Origin: an uncultured Oscillospiraceae bacterium
GTDB lineage: Bacteria > Bacillota > Clostridia > Oscillospirales > Oscillospiraceae
NCBI GenBank assembly: GCA_910578575.1
Contig: CAJTQP010000059.1
Span: 1 to 14,474, forward strand
Direction: 5' to 3'
DNA: 14,474 nt
Within the stretch, counting starts at the first letter, position 1; every line of letters begins with the position of its first letter. Below, one piece after another: positions 7,531 through 14,231 of the stretch. Both the position numbers and the translations under genes were made by a program. The notes beneath the pieces were generated by a model. That model did no database searches, was not told the origin of the DNA, and was given only the letters and a program-made list of their open reading frames with translations.

Positions 7531-8298
7531 ATGAAAACATACACCGTGATTACCGGTGCCAGCTCCGGCATTGGCTATGAAGCGGCTAAGGCCTTTGCCC
7601 GGCGGGGGAAAAACCTGATCCTCACAGCCCGACGGGAACACAAGCTGGAAGCGTTAAAGGACGAGCTGTTACGATTGCACCCAACCTTAGAGATCATCGT
7701 TAAAACTACCGATTTATCCCGCCCCCAAAATGCGCACCAATTTTATGAAAATTTACAGGGCTATCCCTTGGAAACTTGGATAAATAATGCAGGTTTCGGA
7801 GATTATCACAGCGTAGCAAGCTTGGATTTGGTAAAAATAGAAGAAATGCTTTGCCTGAACGTCGAAGCCCTGACCATCCTCTCCGCTCTTTTTGTGCGGG
7901 ACCATCAGAACGTGCCGGGAACACAGCTCATCAACATCTCCTCCTGCGGGGGGTACCAGCTTGTCCCCACGGCGGTAAGCTATTGTGCCAGCAAATTCTA
8001 TGTCAGCGCATTTACAGAGGGATTGGCGCGGGAGCTACAAGCACAAGGAAGCCCACTTCGAGCCAAAATTCTGGCTCCGGCGGCCACGGAAACGGAGTTT
8101 GGAAAACGGGCCAGTGGAGAAAATGTATATGTATATGACCAACACTTTACAACCTACCACAGCAGCCAACAGATGGCAGAATTTTTATTGGCCCTTTACG
8201 ACAGCGATATGACCGTGGGTATCGTAGACCGTAACAGCTTTCACTTTTCTCTCTGCGGTCCCCTGCTCCCCTATGCACAGGAAAGTGTTTCCCCTTGA
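7531..8298 (+). CDS. Short-chain dehydrogenase/reductase (classical SDR)
   Basis: 255 residues, normal length for a classical SDR. The Rossmann cofactor motif TGASSGIG is at 8-15, an Arg-Arg pair (34-35) after the second strand favours NADP(H), NNAG is at 85-88, the catalytic Ser is 138 and the YCASK motif (Tyr151, Lys155) completes the active site. The tail LAPAATETEF is the usual segment after strand six, with a substrate-loop region from about 185 to 215. AAGGAGGAG lies upstream of ATG 7531. It is divergent from a MerR regulator with a shared operator, so it may act on an aldehyde or ketone that is toxic or signals stress. The exact substrate cannot be read. It most resembles uncharacterised DltE/YdfG-like reductases. 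Confidence 0.9.
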   Translation: MKTYTVITGASSGIGYEAAKAFARRGKNLILTARREHKLEALKDELLRLHPTLEIIVKTTDLSRPQNAHQFYENLQGYPLETWINNAGFGDYHSVASLDLVKIEEMLCLNVEALTILSALFVRDHQNVPGTQLINISSCGGYQLVPTAVSYCASKFYVSAFTEGLARELQAQGSPLRAKILAPAATETEFGKRASGENVYVYDQHFTTYHSSQQMAEFLLALYDSDMTVGIVDRNSFHFSLCGPLLPYAQESVSP

Positions 8299-8329
8299 CA
8301 GATTAAAAATCCCCCTCTCCCCTATCCAG

Positions 8330-8367
8330 AAAAAACGAGGTTAGAAACATTCTAACCTCGTTTTTTT
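8330..8367. terminator. Perfect bidirectional terminator between SDR gene and CobW operon
   Basis: A 17-bp perfect stem: A-run plus CGAGGTTAGAA (8330-8346) pairs with TTCTAACCTCG plus T-run (8350-8366) around an ACA loop. Seven Ts follow on plus and at least six on minus, so it should stop both convergent operons. Confidence 0.95.
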
Positions 8368-8401
8368 CCTCTGCGCTTTGACCATATTTCTTGGGAAATG
8401 C

Positions 8402-9349
8402 TCAATAGAAGGTGGCCACATCATCCTCCGGCGCGACACCGGGTTCCACAGACTGTACGTTGAGCATAGGCCCTTTCTTGTTATAGACCCGATTGTGTTT
8501 TACGGTGACTTTCGCGGTCAACTGAATCCACTGGCCGTCTTGGAGATTCTTCACATCGTAGCCAGTACACAGCAGCCCTGCAAAGGTGATATCTTCAATG
8601 CAACAGGTCATCACTCGCCGGCCAAAGATGAAGCTGCCGGCAGGGAGCTTATCCCGGAGCATGACAAAGCCGCCAATCTCCAAGGTCTTTCCCTTGTATT
8701 TGTCCGGCTCCTCGGAGATATCCTGGTACCATATCGCATAATTCTCCGGGGTAATCTGGATCACGGGGGCGTTGATATCGTAGGGGAGTTCATCGGGGGT
8801 GTCGTCGTAGTACACCTCTCCGCTTAAGTCCTCATAGGCGATATTGGTGCGGCGGCTCACCGCCCGGATGATTTTATGGATCTCCACCTTGTCGATCTTC
8901 TCATCCGCCCGGTTGAGGACCACCATTTCGCAGCTTTTCAGTTTGTCCACCACCAACCCACGCATGTTGGCGTTGTAGGTCAGAAAGGTGCGGGCATCGG
9001 CAAAGAGGAACTCCTGGTAGACAATCCATGCTTCCGGCATGTTTTGATACAGGGCGTCCAACATCCACATGCCATTGAACTCCACTACCACCCGCTCTAC
9101 GGCGTGTTTCTTTTGCAGCCGCTCCAAATTCTGGGGGGTGAGCTCCGCTTGGTCCTCGATCAGCTCAATGAATACATTGTGTCCGGAGAAAGTGGAGGGA
9201 TCATACTCCTCCTCCCCTTCCTCGCACAGGAGAAGAAGGGTGCTCTCGCCGTTGTTAAAACGCACATCCTCCAGGGTCTCTTGAATAAATTTCGTCTTAC
9301 CTGCATCCAGAAAACCGGTAAACAGATAGACAGGGATCTCTTGTGTCAT
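8402..9349 (-). CDS. CobW-like GTPase fused to a TIGR03943/DUF1980-like C-terminal domain
   Basis: 315 residues. The N-terminal part (about 1-185) is a G3E/CobW-type P-loop domain: Walker A GFLDAGKT (12-19), a modified switch region VVEFNGMW (88-95) where the family usually has EPSG, and NRAD (146-149) in place of NKxD. The metal-binding CxCC of CobW proteins is absent; at the matching place is Cys42 followed by an acidic run (EEGEEEYD). Residues about 195-305 resemble the C-terminal domain of YcgQ/TIGR03943 permease-subunit proteins: KYKGKTLEIGGFV, FGRRVMTCC (Cys249-Cys250), FAGLLC (Cys261) and LQDGQWIQLTAKV. AGAGGAG precedes ATG 9349. It follows a His-rich CobW gene by 12 bases. Role inferred: metal (probably zinc) delivery or sensing linked to a membrane permease encoded elsewhere. 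Confidence 0.75.
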   Translation of the reverse strand: MTQEIPVYLFTGFLDAGKTKFIQETLEDVRFNNGESTLLLLCEEGEEEYDPSTFSGHNVFIELIEDQAELTPQNLERLQKKHAVERVVVEFNGMWMLDALYQNMPEAWIVYQEFLFADARTFLTYNANMRGLVVDKLKSCEMVVLNRADEKIDKVEIHKIIRAVSRRTNIAYEDLSGEVYYDDTPDELPYDINAPVIQITPENYAIWYQDISEEPDKYKGKTLEIGGFVMLRDKLPAGSFIFGRRVMTCCIEDITFAGLLCTGYDVKNLQDGQWIQLTAKVTVKHNRVYNKKGPMLNVQSVEPGVAPEDDVATFY

Positions 9350-9361
9350 ACTTTGCTCCTC

Positions 9362-10504
9362 TTAGTCTAGGAAGAACAGTTCTTCCAACTCATGCTCGTC
9401 CAGCTCCGAGCCGATCACGCATAGACGGCCGGTGACGCCAGCGGCACCCCGGCGGACCTCCTGCTCCCCCGGTACATAATCGAAGTGGAGCCAGGTGCCG
9501 TCGGTACAGGGGACAACACCCTTGGCCCGGAGGACGATCCCGTACTGGACCGCGTTGCCCAGGGCGTTGAGGGCGTTTTTGATCTCCTCCTCGCTATACT
9601 TACGCGGCGTCTCTGCACCCCAACTGGTAAAGACCTCGTCGGCATCGTGGTCGTGGCCGCAGGAGCAGTCATGGTCGTGATGATGATGGTGCTCATGATC
9701 GTGGTCATGGTGGTGTTCATGCCCTTCATGCTCATGATGATGGTCGTGTTCCCCATGATGGTGCTCATGATGGTGTTCGTGCTCCTCATGGCCGTGTTCA
9801 TGGTGATGGTCATGGCCTTCGTGGTCATGGTCATGGTGGTGATGGTGGCCATGCTCCTCATCGTGGGCAGCCTGCTGTTCTGCCAGCCGGGCCAGCTCCT
9901 CTTTGAGGGTGTCCTTGTTCTCCATGGTCTCCAGGATGGTCTTGCCCTCCAGCTCTTCCCAGGGGGTGGTGATGATGGGGGCGTTGGCGTTGTGCTCCCG
10001 GAGGAGTTTCACCGTGTCCATAAGCTTTTTCTCGCTCATGCCGCCGGTGCGGCTGAGGACGATGGCGGCGGCGTGCTCGATCTGGTTGTTGAAAAACTCC
10101 CCAAAGTTTTTCATATAAATTTTGCACTTGGTCGCGTCCGCCACAGTGACAAAGGCGTTGAGCTGGATGTCATGACTGTCCACCCGCTGAACGGCCCCGA
10201 TGACGTCAGAGAGCTTCCCCACGCCAGAGGGCTCAATGAGGATGCGGTCCGGCTTGAACTGGAACAGCACCTGCTCCAAAGCCTGGCCGAAATCCCCCAC
10301 CAGGCTGCAACAGATGCAGCCGGAGTTCATCTCCGTGATTTCCACCCCGGCGTCCTGAAGAAAGTTTCCATCGATGCCGATTTCCCCAAATTCATTTTCG
10401 ATGAGCACCAATTTTTCGCCCTTGTAGGCCTCCTGGATGAGCTTGCGAATCAAGGTCGTCTTACCGGCGCCCAAAAAGCCGGAAAAAATATCAATTTTTG
10501 TCAT
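9362..10504 (-). CDS. CobW/G3E-family metallochaperone GTPase with histidine-rich insert
   Basis: 380 residues. The N-terminal G domain has Walker A GFLGAGKT (9-16), the metal-binding motif GCICC (62-66) and EPSGVGKL (91-98). The usual NKxD is replaced by LSRTGG (150-155), a variant of the nucleotide-specificity loop. Residues 214-286 hold 41 histidines in 73 residues, mixed with Asp, Glu and Gly, ending in CSCGHDHD; this is a metal-binding buffer as in zinc-linked CobW proteins and HypB. A CobW C-terminal domain follows (about 290-380: YGIVLRAKGVV, GTWLHFDYVPG, RLCVIGSEL). GGAGG is eight bases before ATG 10504. Known COG0523 members hand zinc or other metals to client proteins using GTP hydrolysis. 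The clients here are not visible. It lies 12 bases upstream of a second CobW-type gene, suggesting that the two work together. Confidence 0.92.
   Translation of the reverse strand: MTKIDIFSGFLGAGKTTLIRKLIQEAYKGEKLVLIENEFGEIGIDGNFLQDAGVEITEMNSGCICCSLVGDFGQALEQVLFQFKPDRILIEPSGVGKLSDVIGAVQRVDSHDIQLNAFVTVADATKCKIYMKNFGEFFNNQIEHAAAIVLSRTGGMSEKKLMDTVKLLREHNANAPIITTPWEELEGKTILETMENKDTLKEELARLAEQQAAHDEEHGHHHHHDHDHEGHDHHHEHGHEEHEHHHEHHHGEHDHHHEHEGHEHHHDHDHEHHHHHDHDCSCGHDHDADEVFTSWGAETPRKYSEEEIKNALNALGNAVQYGIVLRAKGVVPCTDGTWLHFDYVPGEQEVRRGAAGVTGRLCVIGSELDEHELEELFFLD
9647..9865 (-). repeat. Low-complexity CAY/GAY/GAR tract coding the His-rich insert
   Basis: This part of the CobW gene encodes residues 214-286 and is built almost entirely from His, Asp, Glu and Gly codons. 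The DNA is therefore a degenerate short-period repeat rich in CATCAT/CATGA words on the coding strand. Such tracts tend to change length between strains. Confidence 0.8.
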
Positions 10505-10527
10505 GGTCGATTCCTCCTATAGTACGT

Positions 10528-10953
10528 CTATTTTGAGGCAGCCTCCTCTGGCTTGTCCTGTGGACCAACACAGAACATGGTGAAGGTTCCGCTGCACAGG
10601 AGCGTCCCCGTACCATCTCGGACCTCTACCTCCACCACGCAGATCGTCCGTCCCCGGTTCTTGACGCGGCCCTCCGCAATGAGACGGTCGCTGTCGGTAT
10701 TGCGAAAAAATTCAAAACTGTTGCTCACGGTCACATAGCGCATCCCGTTGCTCCGGGCAGCCCCGCCGCTGGCGCAATCCGCCATGGTCAGGAACATCCC
10801 CCCGTGGACCGCGCCATATAGGTTGCGGTTCACCCGGCTCAGCTGGGCCTCCACTCTGGCGTAATCCGCTTCCATGGCGGTAAGGGTGATGCCGTTGTGG
10901 CACATGAAGCTGTTGCTGCGGTTGGTGGTTTGGATCATAGCGCTGTAGTCCAT
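10528..10953 (-). CDS. PaaI-type hotdog-fold acyl-CoA thioesterase
   Basis: 141 residues from ATG 10953, where AAAGGAGG lies just upstream; an in-frame start seven codons earlier would place that site inside the gene. Hotdog-fold signatures are present: NLYGAVHGGMFLTMADCASG (44-63), with His50-Gly-Gly and Asp59 on the central helix, then the strands VTVSNSFEFFRN and LIAEGRVKNRGRTICVVEVEV, ending in LLCSGTFTMFCV. This matches the PaaI/YiiD/DUF4442-like group that hydrolyses acyl- or aryl-CoA thioesters as homo-oligomers in the cytoplasm. Its start lies downstream of the Smr gene stop with 17 bases between them, and the CobW gene follows 23 bases after its stop, so it is in the middle of the five-gene operon. 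The acyl group is unknown. An adenylate-forming acyl ligase is encoded in the next operon upstream. Confidence 0.88.
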   Translation of the reverse strand: MDYSAMIQTTNRSNSFMCHNGITLTAMEADYARVEAQLSRVNRNLYGAVHGGMFLTMADCASGGAARSNGMRYVTVSNSFEFFRNTDSDRLIAEGRVKNRGRTICVVEVEVRDGTGTLLCSGTFTMFCVGPQDKPEEAASK

Positions 10954-10970
10954 GGCCCCTCCTTTCCCAC

Positions 10971-11327
10971 TCAAAGCAACACGAAGGTGACGCCGTTGTT
11001 GTAGCGCTCCAGGTCACGGTCCTGGCGCAGGGCGTCGCAGCGGGCAAAGGCCCGGCGGGTGGGCTCCTCAAAGATGGAAAAGCGTTCCCCAGGAATGAAG
11101 TCCTGGATCTCCCCAGAAGCTTTCAAGCGGGTGAGATATTTTCGCGTATCCGTCCGAATCCGTCCGCCGGTACCTGAGGAGCCGTAGCCGTGGATGAGCT
11201 TCACCGCGTGGAAGCCCATGCGCCGGCTCTGGTGGAGCTCAAAGGTCAGGCGCTTGATGGCCTGCTCCACGAAGGGCCGGCCAAGCTCCAGGTTTACTTC
11301 CCGTAAGCCCCCTTTACTCCCCGCCAC
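10971..11327 (-). CDS. Small Smr-domain protein
   Basis: 118 residues. It opens with LREVNLELGRPFVEQAIKRL, the strand-helix start of stand-alone Smr proteins (usually VDLHG; here VNLEL). The core motif LIHGYGSSGTGGRIRTDTRK (44-63) holds the conserved HGxGxG loop, followed by FIPGERFSIFE. Smr domains, as in the MutS2 C-terminus, bind or nick nucleic acids; MutS2 in Bacillus acts on collided ribosomes. A charged tail of about 30 residues follows the domain (RRAFARCDALRQDRDLERYN), ending in the hydrophobic GVTFVLL. The start is GTG 11327, three bases after the stop of the upstream gene, with no clear ribosome binding site, so translation is probably coupled. The link to its neighbours is unclear; many small Smr genes lie in mixed operons. 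Confidence 0.8.
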   Translation of the reverse strand: MAGSKGGLREVNLELGRPFVEQAIKRLTFELHQSRRMGFHAVKLIHGYGSSGTGGRIRTDTRKYLTRLKASGEIQDFIPGERFSIFEEPTRRAFARCDALRQDRDLERYNNGVTFVLL

Positions 11328-11330
11328 GGC

Positions 11331-11996
11331 TCAGTTGCCTAGATTCTTCCTGCACTGGTCCAGGAAGAAGTCAAAGATTTTCTGCCCGTCCGGTCCGCCA
11401 TCCGCTCCGGTCATCTGCTCCGGGTGGAACTGCACGGTCCAAATGGGTAAACTGCCGTGCTGGAGCGCCTCCACCACGCCGTTTTCATCCCAAGCGGTCT
11501 TATAGAGCCCCTGGCCCAAGTCCCGGACTGCCTGGTGGTGGGAGCTGTTGACCACCATCTCCTCTCCGTAAAGCTGATGGAGCATGGTGTAAATGCCAAT
11601 GCCAATGGGGTGGAAGCGGGAGCTCCCGTCTGCCTCCTGGGCGTGGATGGCCACCATGGGGGCGTTCATGTCCTGGTAGATATTCCCACCCAGGGCGATG
11701 TTCAGCACCTGATGCCCCCGGCAGATTCCCAAAATGGGCTTGTTTTCATTGACACAACGGCTGACCAAGGCCAGCTCCACCTGGTCCCGTGGCCGGTCGA
11801 TCTCCACGGAACCCAGGTTGGGTTCCTCGAACTCTATGGGGTCCATGTCCCCGCCGCCGGCCAGGATGAGGGCGTCAAAGTCCATGGCCGGGTCCGGGCA
11901 GTGATAGGACAGGGCCTCGCCGCCGGCTTTTTCTACTGCCGCCTCATAGAGGCCGCTGCTCTCCGGGGAGCGGGAGATGAGAATTTTAGGCTTCAC
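11331..11996 (-). CDS. Class I glutamine-amidotransferase-like hydrolase (PuuD/peptidase C26 type)
   Basis: 221 residues from GTG 11996. This start is preferred because AGGAGG ends seven bases before it; the in-frame ATG at 12002 would have the site only one base away. The fold is a class I GATase: LILAGGGDMDP (oxyanion strand), the nucleophile elbow ILGICRGHQVLNIALGG (Cys92), NSSHHQAV, typical of gamma-glutamyl-GABA hydrolases, and QFHPE (His191, Glu193). The catalytic triad is intact. PuuD-type enzymes cleave gamma-glutamyl amides such as gamma-glutamyl-GABA in polyamine breakdown. No other Puu genes are nearby, so the true substrate may be another gamma-glutamyl compound. It is the first gene of the five-gene minus-strand operon, preceded by an extended -10 promoter. 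Confidence 0.88.
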   Translation of the reverse strand: MKPKILISRSPESSGLYEAAVEKAGGEALSYHCPDPAMDFDALILAGGGDMDPIEFEEPNLGSVEIDRPRDQVELALVSRCVNENKPILGICRGHQVLNIALGGNIYQDMNAPMVAIHAQEADGSSRFHPIGIGIYTMLHQLYGEEMVVNSSHHQAVRDLGQGLYKTAWDENGVVEALQHGSLPIWTVQFHPEQMTGADGGPDGQKIFDFFLDQCRKNLGN

Positions 11997-12037
11997 AGGC
12001 ATTCCTCCTAACAGATCAGATTGATGCGTTTCTATAT

Positions 12038-12046
12038 AGTATAGCA
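12038..12046 (-). promoter_or_regulatory. Extended -10 promoter of the GATase-Smr-thioesterase-CobW operon
   Basis: On the minus strand, TGC followed by TATACT (12038-12046) gives a TGn extended -10, 42 bases before the GTG start. No good -35 is visible at 16-18 bp, which is usual for extended -10 promoters. Confidence 0.55.
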
Positions 12047-12062
12047 CAATCCCTGGGGATTG
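12047..12062. repeat. Inverted repeat just upstream of the operon promoter
   Basis: CAATCC (12047-12052) and GGATTG (12057-12062) flank CTGG, directly upstream of the extended -10. Its position between -10 and -35 suits an operator, but the arms are only 6 bp. Confidence 0.4.
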
Positions 12063-12084
12063 GGAACATTTTTTCTTTCATCGG

Positions 12085-12110
12085 AAAGACGCACCGAAAA
12101 ACGGTGCGCC
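12085..12110 (-). terminator. Probable terminator of the SecB-like/acyl ligase operon
   Basis: On the minus strand, GGCGCACCG and CGGTGCGTC form a 9-bp stem (one G-U pair) around a TTTTT loop, 21 bases after the ligase stop. The trailing T-run is only TTT, followed by a mixed T/A-rich stretch, so efficiency is uncertain. Confidence 0.6.
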
Positions 12111-12131
12111 TTCTCCCACCCCTTGGCGGGT

Positions 12132-13742
12132 TCACAAAATACTCTCCTGCTCCAGGGCCCGATAGTCCAGCTTCCCCCGGCCGGTGAGGGGGAGTTCTGG
12201 TAGGAACCGATAGGCCGCAGGGAGAATGTAGCTGTTCAGCTTCTGCTTACACAGGGCCACCAGCGCCTGCTTCACCTGGGTCTCCTCCGCCCCCTGTTTG
12301 GGGACGATATGGGCCACAGGGCGAATTTCTCCGGCAGGTGTCACCCCCGCCACCACGGCACAGGCCTCCACCAATTCACTTTGTAAAAGGCAGTCTTCGA
12401 TCACCGACGGGAATATCTTGAACCCATTGCGGGAAATCATCCGCTTGCTCCGCCCGGTGACCACCACTCCACCGTCTGCCCGGATATGGCCCAGATCCTT
12501 GGTCCACACCCAGAGCTGGCCGTCGGGGCCGGGTTTCAGCACCTGGCTGTCCGCCTGGGGCTGGGCGTAGTATCCGTTCATCACTGTGTCGCTGTGAATC
12601 AAAAGCTCCCCCTGCTCCCCGCTGGGCAGTTCCCGGCCGGTTTCCGGGTCTACGGCAATGATCCGGCAGCCTGGAAGCGGATGGCCCACACAGCCCACCT
12701 CCCGCCAAGTGCCATAGTTCAGGCAGACGATACCCGCCACCTCAGACATGCCGTATTCCTTGATGAGAGGGGCGGTACAGCTCCGATGGGACAGAAACTC
12801 GTTGATCCGCCGCTCCATCTCCGCCGACAGGGCGTCGCCGCCGTTGCGGGGAACCTCCAAAAAGGACAGATCCGCCTCCGCCGCTTCGGGGCTTTGCAGG
12901 AGAAGCTGCCAATAGGCGCTGGTCCCGCTGACCTGTTCCGGCCGGTAGCGCAGCAGCAGCTCTCCCAACTGCTTCCCCCGAAAAAGGGGCACTAAAATTA
13001 CAGTCATTCCCAGGCACAGGGGTACATGGATACATTGGCACAGACCGAAGGCCGCAAAAATGGGCAGTAAGGTCAGGGTGGCACCTCCCTGGCCGTACAG
13101 GGTCTCCCCTTTACAGTATTGCACCAGGGACGCGCGAAACGCCCGGCGGGACAATACCACACCTTTGGCTGGGCCGGTGGTCCCGCCGGTATAGGTAATG
13201 GCCGCCGCCTCTTCCCAACGTGCCGTCTCCGGCGGCTGGTGAACTGGCGGTTTCAAAAGGGTCGCCCAAGGCAGACAATCTGGCCCTGCCAGCGCCTGCC
13301 AACGGCCCAAGCCCAGTTTTTCCGATAAGGAAGGTGCTAGGTAGGGTGCAAGGGGCAGCACCACAAAGTGTTCCACCGCTGCGCTCCCCCGATTTTGATA
13401 GACCTTTTCAAAGGCCAACTCCAACACCAGGACCACGCGAGAAGCCGACTGGGTGAGATAGCCCTCCACCTCCGTGGGACTGAGCTTCATGTCCACCCAG
13501 TTGGCCACTGCGCCAATGCGGTCGATGGCGTAAAAGGCGATCACCGACTCCGGTGTGTTCAGGCTCAGGATGGTGACAAGCTCCCCAGGCTGCACCCCCA
13601 TGGCCCGCAGCCCGGCCTCCGCCTGGAGGATGGATGCAAAAAAATCATCAAAGGAGAGCGTTGTGTCCCCGCAGCGCAGGGCAGGCTGGGCCAGCAGCGC
13701 TTCCTTCCCCTGCCAGAGGTCCTGATACATGCTGTGCTTCAT
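12132..13742 (-). CDS. Adenylate-forming acyl-CoA ligase / AMP-dependent synthetase
   Basis: 536 residues of the ANL superfamily. Motifs in order: phosphate loop YTGGTTGPAKG (184-194, with Gly for the usual Ser), motif YGMSE (330-334), the ATP-ribose Asp region TKDLG (414-418), GRSKRMISRNGFKIFP (430-445) at the domain hinge, and the C-terminal catalytic Lys524 in PLTGRGKLDY. All main catalytic positions are kept, so it should activate a carboxylate to an acyl-AMP and probably pass it to CoA. The acyl pocket is not diagnostic; a medium- or long-chain fatty acid is the default guess, but an aryl acid or a carrier-protein acceptor is possible. No carrier protein is encoded in the window. Its ATG is four bases after the stop of the SecB-like gene and lacks a clear Shine-Dalgarno site, so translation is likely coupled. 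Confidence 0.88.
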   Translation of the reverse strand: MKHSMYQDLWQGKEALLAQPALRCGDTTLSFDDFFASILQAEAGLRAMGVQPGELVTILSLNTPESVIAFYAIDRIGAVANWVDMKLSPTEVEGYLTQSASRVVLVLELAFEKVYQNRGSAAVEHFVVLPLAPYLAPSLSEKLGLGRWQALAGPDCLPWATLLKPPVHQPPETARWEEAAAITYTGGTTGPAKGVVLSRRAFRASLVQYCKGETLYGQGGATLTLLPIFAAFGLCQCIHVPLCLGMTVILVPLFRGKQLGELLLRYRPEQVSGTSAYWQLLLQSPEAAEADLSFLEVPRNGGDALSAEMERRINEFLSHRSCTAPLIKEYGMSEVAGIVCLNYGTWREVGCVGHPLPGCRIIAVDPETGRELPSGEQGELLIHSDTVMNGYYAQPQADSQVLKPGPDGQLWVWTKDLGHIRADGGVVVTGRSKRMISRNGFKIFPSVIEDCLLQSELVEACAVVAGVTPAGEIRPVAHIVPKQGAEETQVKQALVALCKQKLNSYILPAAYRFLPELPLTGRGKLDYRALEQESIL

Positions 13743-13746
13743 GGGC

Positions 13747-14193
13747 TCAGAGCAGCGTCAGCTTGGGCCCACCGTCTGGGTTGCGGTCGGAGGGACCGTT
13801 CTTCCCCACGGAAATGTTGTTGGGGTCCATCTCCAGCTTCCGTAGCATCAGGCCGGGGATGCCGGAGGAGCCCGCCAGGGCCGAGCACTGGGCCTGCATG
13901 AAGGGGAAGAGCTGGTCATAGACCTCCTGGTGAATCTGCCGCTTCACGTCGTCTGTGGTGGCTCCAGTGCAGCTGAATACCCCCACCAGGTCCACGGACA
14001 TGGTGAACTTTCCGCCAGCCTGCTCTTTATCCCGCAGGGTCTGGTGTAATTTCCCGATGCAGCGGCTGCCGTCCGAGGAAAAGTTGACGTTGAGGGATAC
14101 CGAGCTATCCAGTTGGACTTGTCCAGCCTTGTCCAGCTTGTTGATTAGGTGGACCTCCTGGAGCTTTTGATTGACCAATGTTGCGTTTGACAT
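13747..14193 (-). CDS. SecB-like chaperone
   Basis: 148 residues, close to SecB length. The second half follows SecB order: GVFSCTG (71-77) matching the GIFS-x-AG strand, the amphipathic helix DDVKRQIHQEVYDQLFPFMQ with the SecB LFPY-type motif (LFPF, 95-98), AQCSALAGSSGIPGLMLRKL matching the GTFPQLNLAP turn, then EMDPNNI. The first half is the beta-strand-rich SecB N-terminus (VQLDSSVSLNVNFSSDG, KFTMSVDLV). SecB keeps exported proteins unfolded and hands them to SecA. Classical SecB is a proteobacterial protein, but SecB-like proteins are known elsewhere, for example with toxin-antitoxin systems; no toxin or antitoxin is next to this one. GGAAGG lies nine bases before ATG 14193. It leads an operon with an acyl ligase. 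The identification is by motif order and length, not by alignment score. Confidence 0.7.
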   Translation of the reverse strand: MSNATLVNQKLQEVHLINKLDKAGQVQLDSSVSLNVNFSSDGSRCIGKLHQTLRDKEQAGGKFTMSVDLVGVFSCTGATTDDVKRQIHQEVYDQLFPFMQAQCSALAGSSGIPGLMLRKLEMDPNNISVGKNGPSDRNPDGGPKLTLL

Positions 14194-14231
14194 AGGTTGG
14201 ATCCTTCCTTTCCATGGTTCTCTATGGGAAT

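Noticed and set aside
7451..7540. Upstream in-frame extension of the merR gene
   Set aside because: It crosses the palindromic operator and promoter; the MerR domain begins at ATG 7450 with GGAGG upstream.
9647..9865. Possible tandem repeat or CRISPR-like array
   Set aside because: The periodicity comes from His, Asp and Glu codons in a coding frame; there are no constant repeats with unique spacers.
9485..10522. Long plus-strand open frame opposite the His-rich CobW gene, rich in Met and Val
   Set aside because: It is the antisense of the CAT/GAT-rich histidine tract and conserved CobW codons; the minus frame has full family motifs and a ribosome binding site.
10505..10527. Zur-type operator between the thioesterase and CobW genes
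   Set aside because: The 23-base gap shows only a ribosome binding site and no palindrome resembling a Zur box.
12003..12047. N-terminal extension of the GATase from 12047
   Set aside because: It would begin inside the -10 promoter element, and the ribosome binding site supports a start at 11996 (or 12002).
13747..14193. Toxin-antitoxin-chaperone system around the SecB-like gene
   Set aside because: No toxin or antitoxin is encoded on either side within the window; the downstream partner is an acyl ligase.
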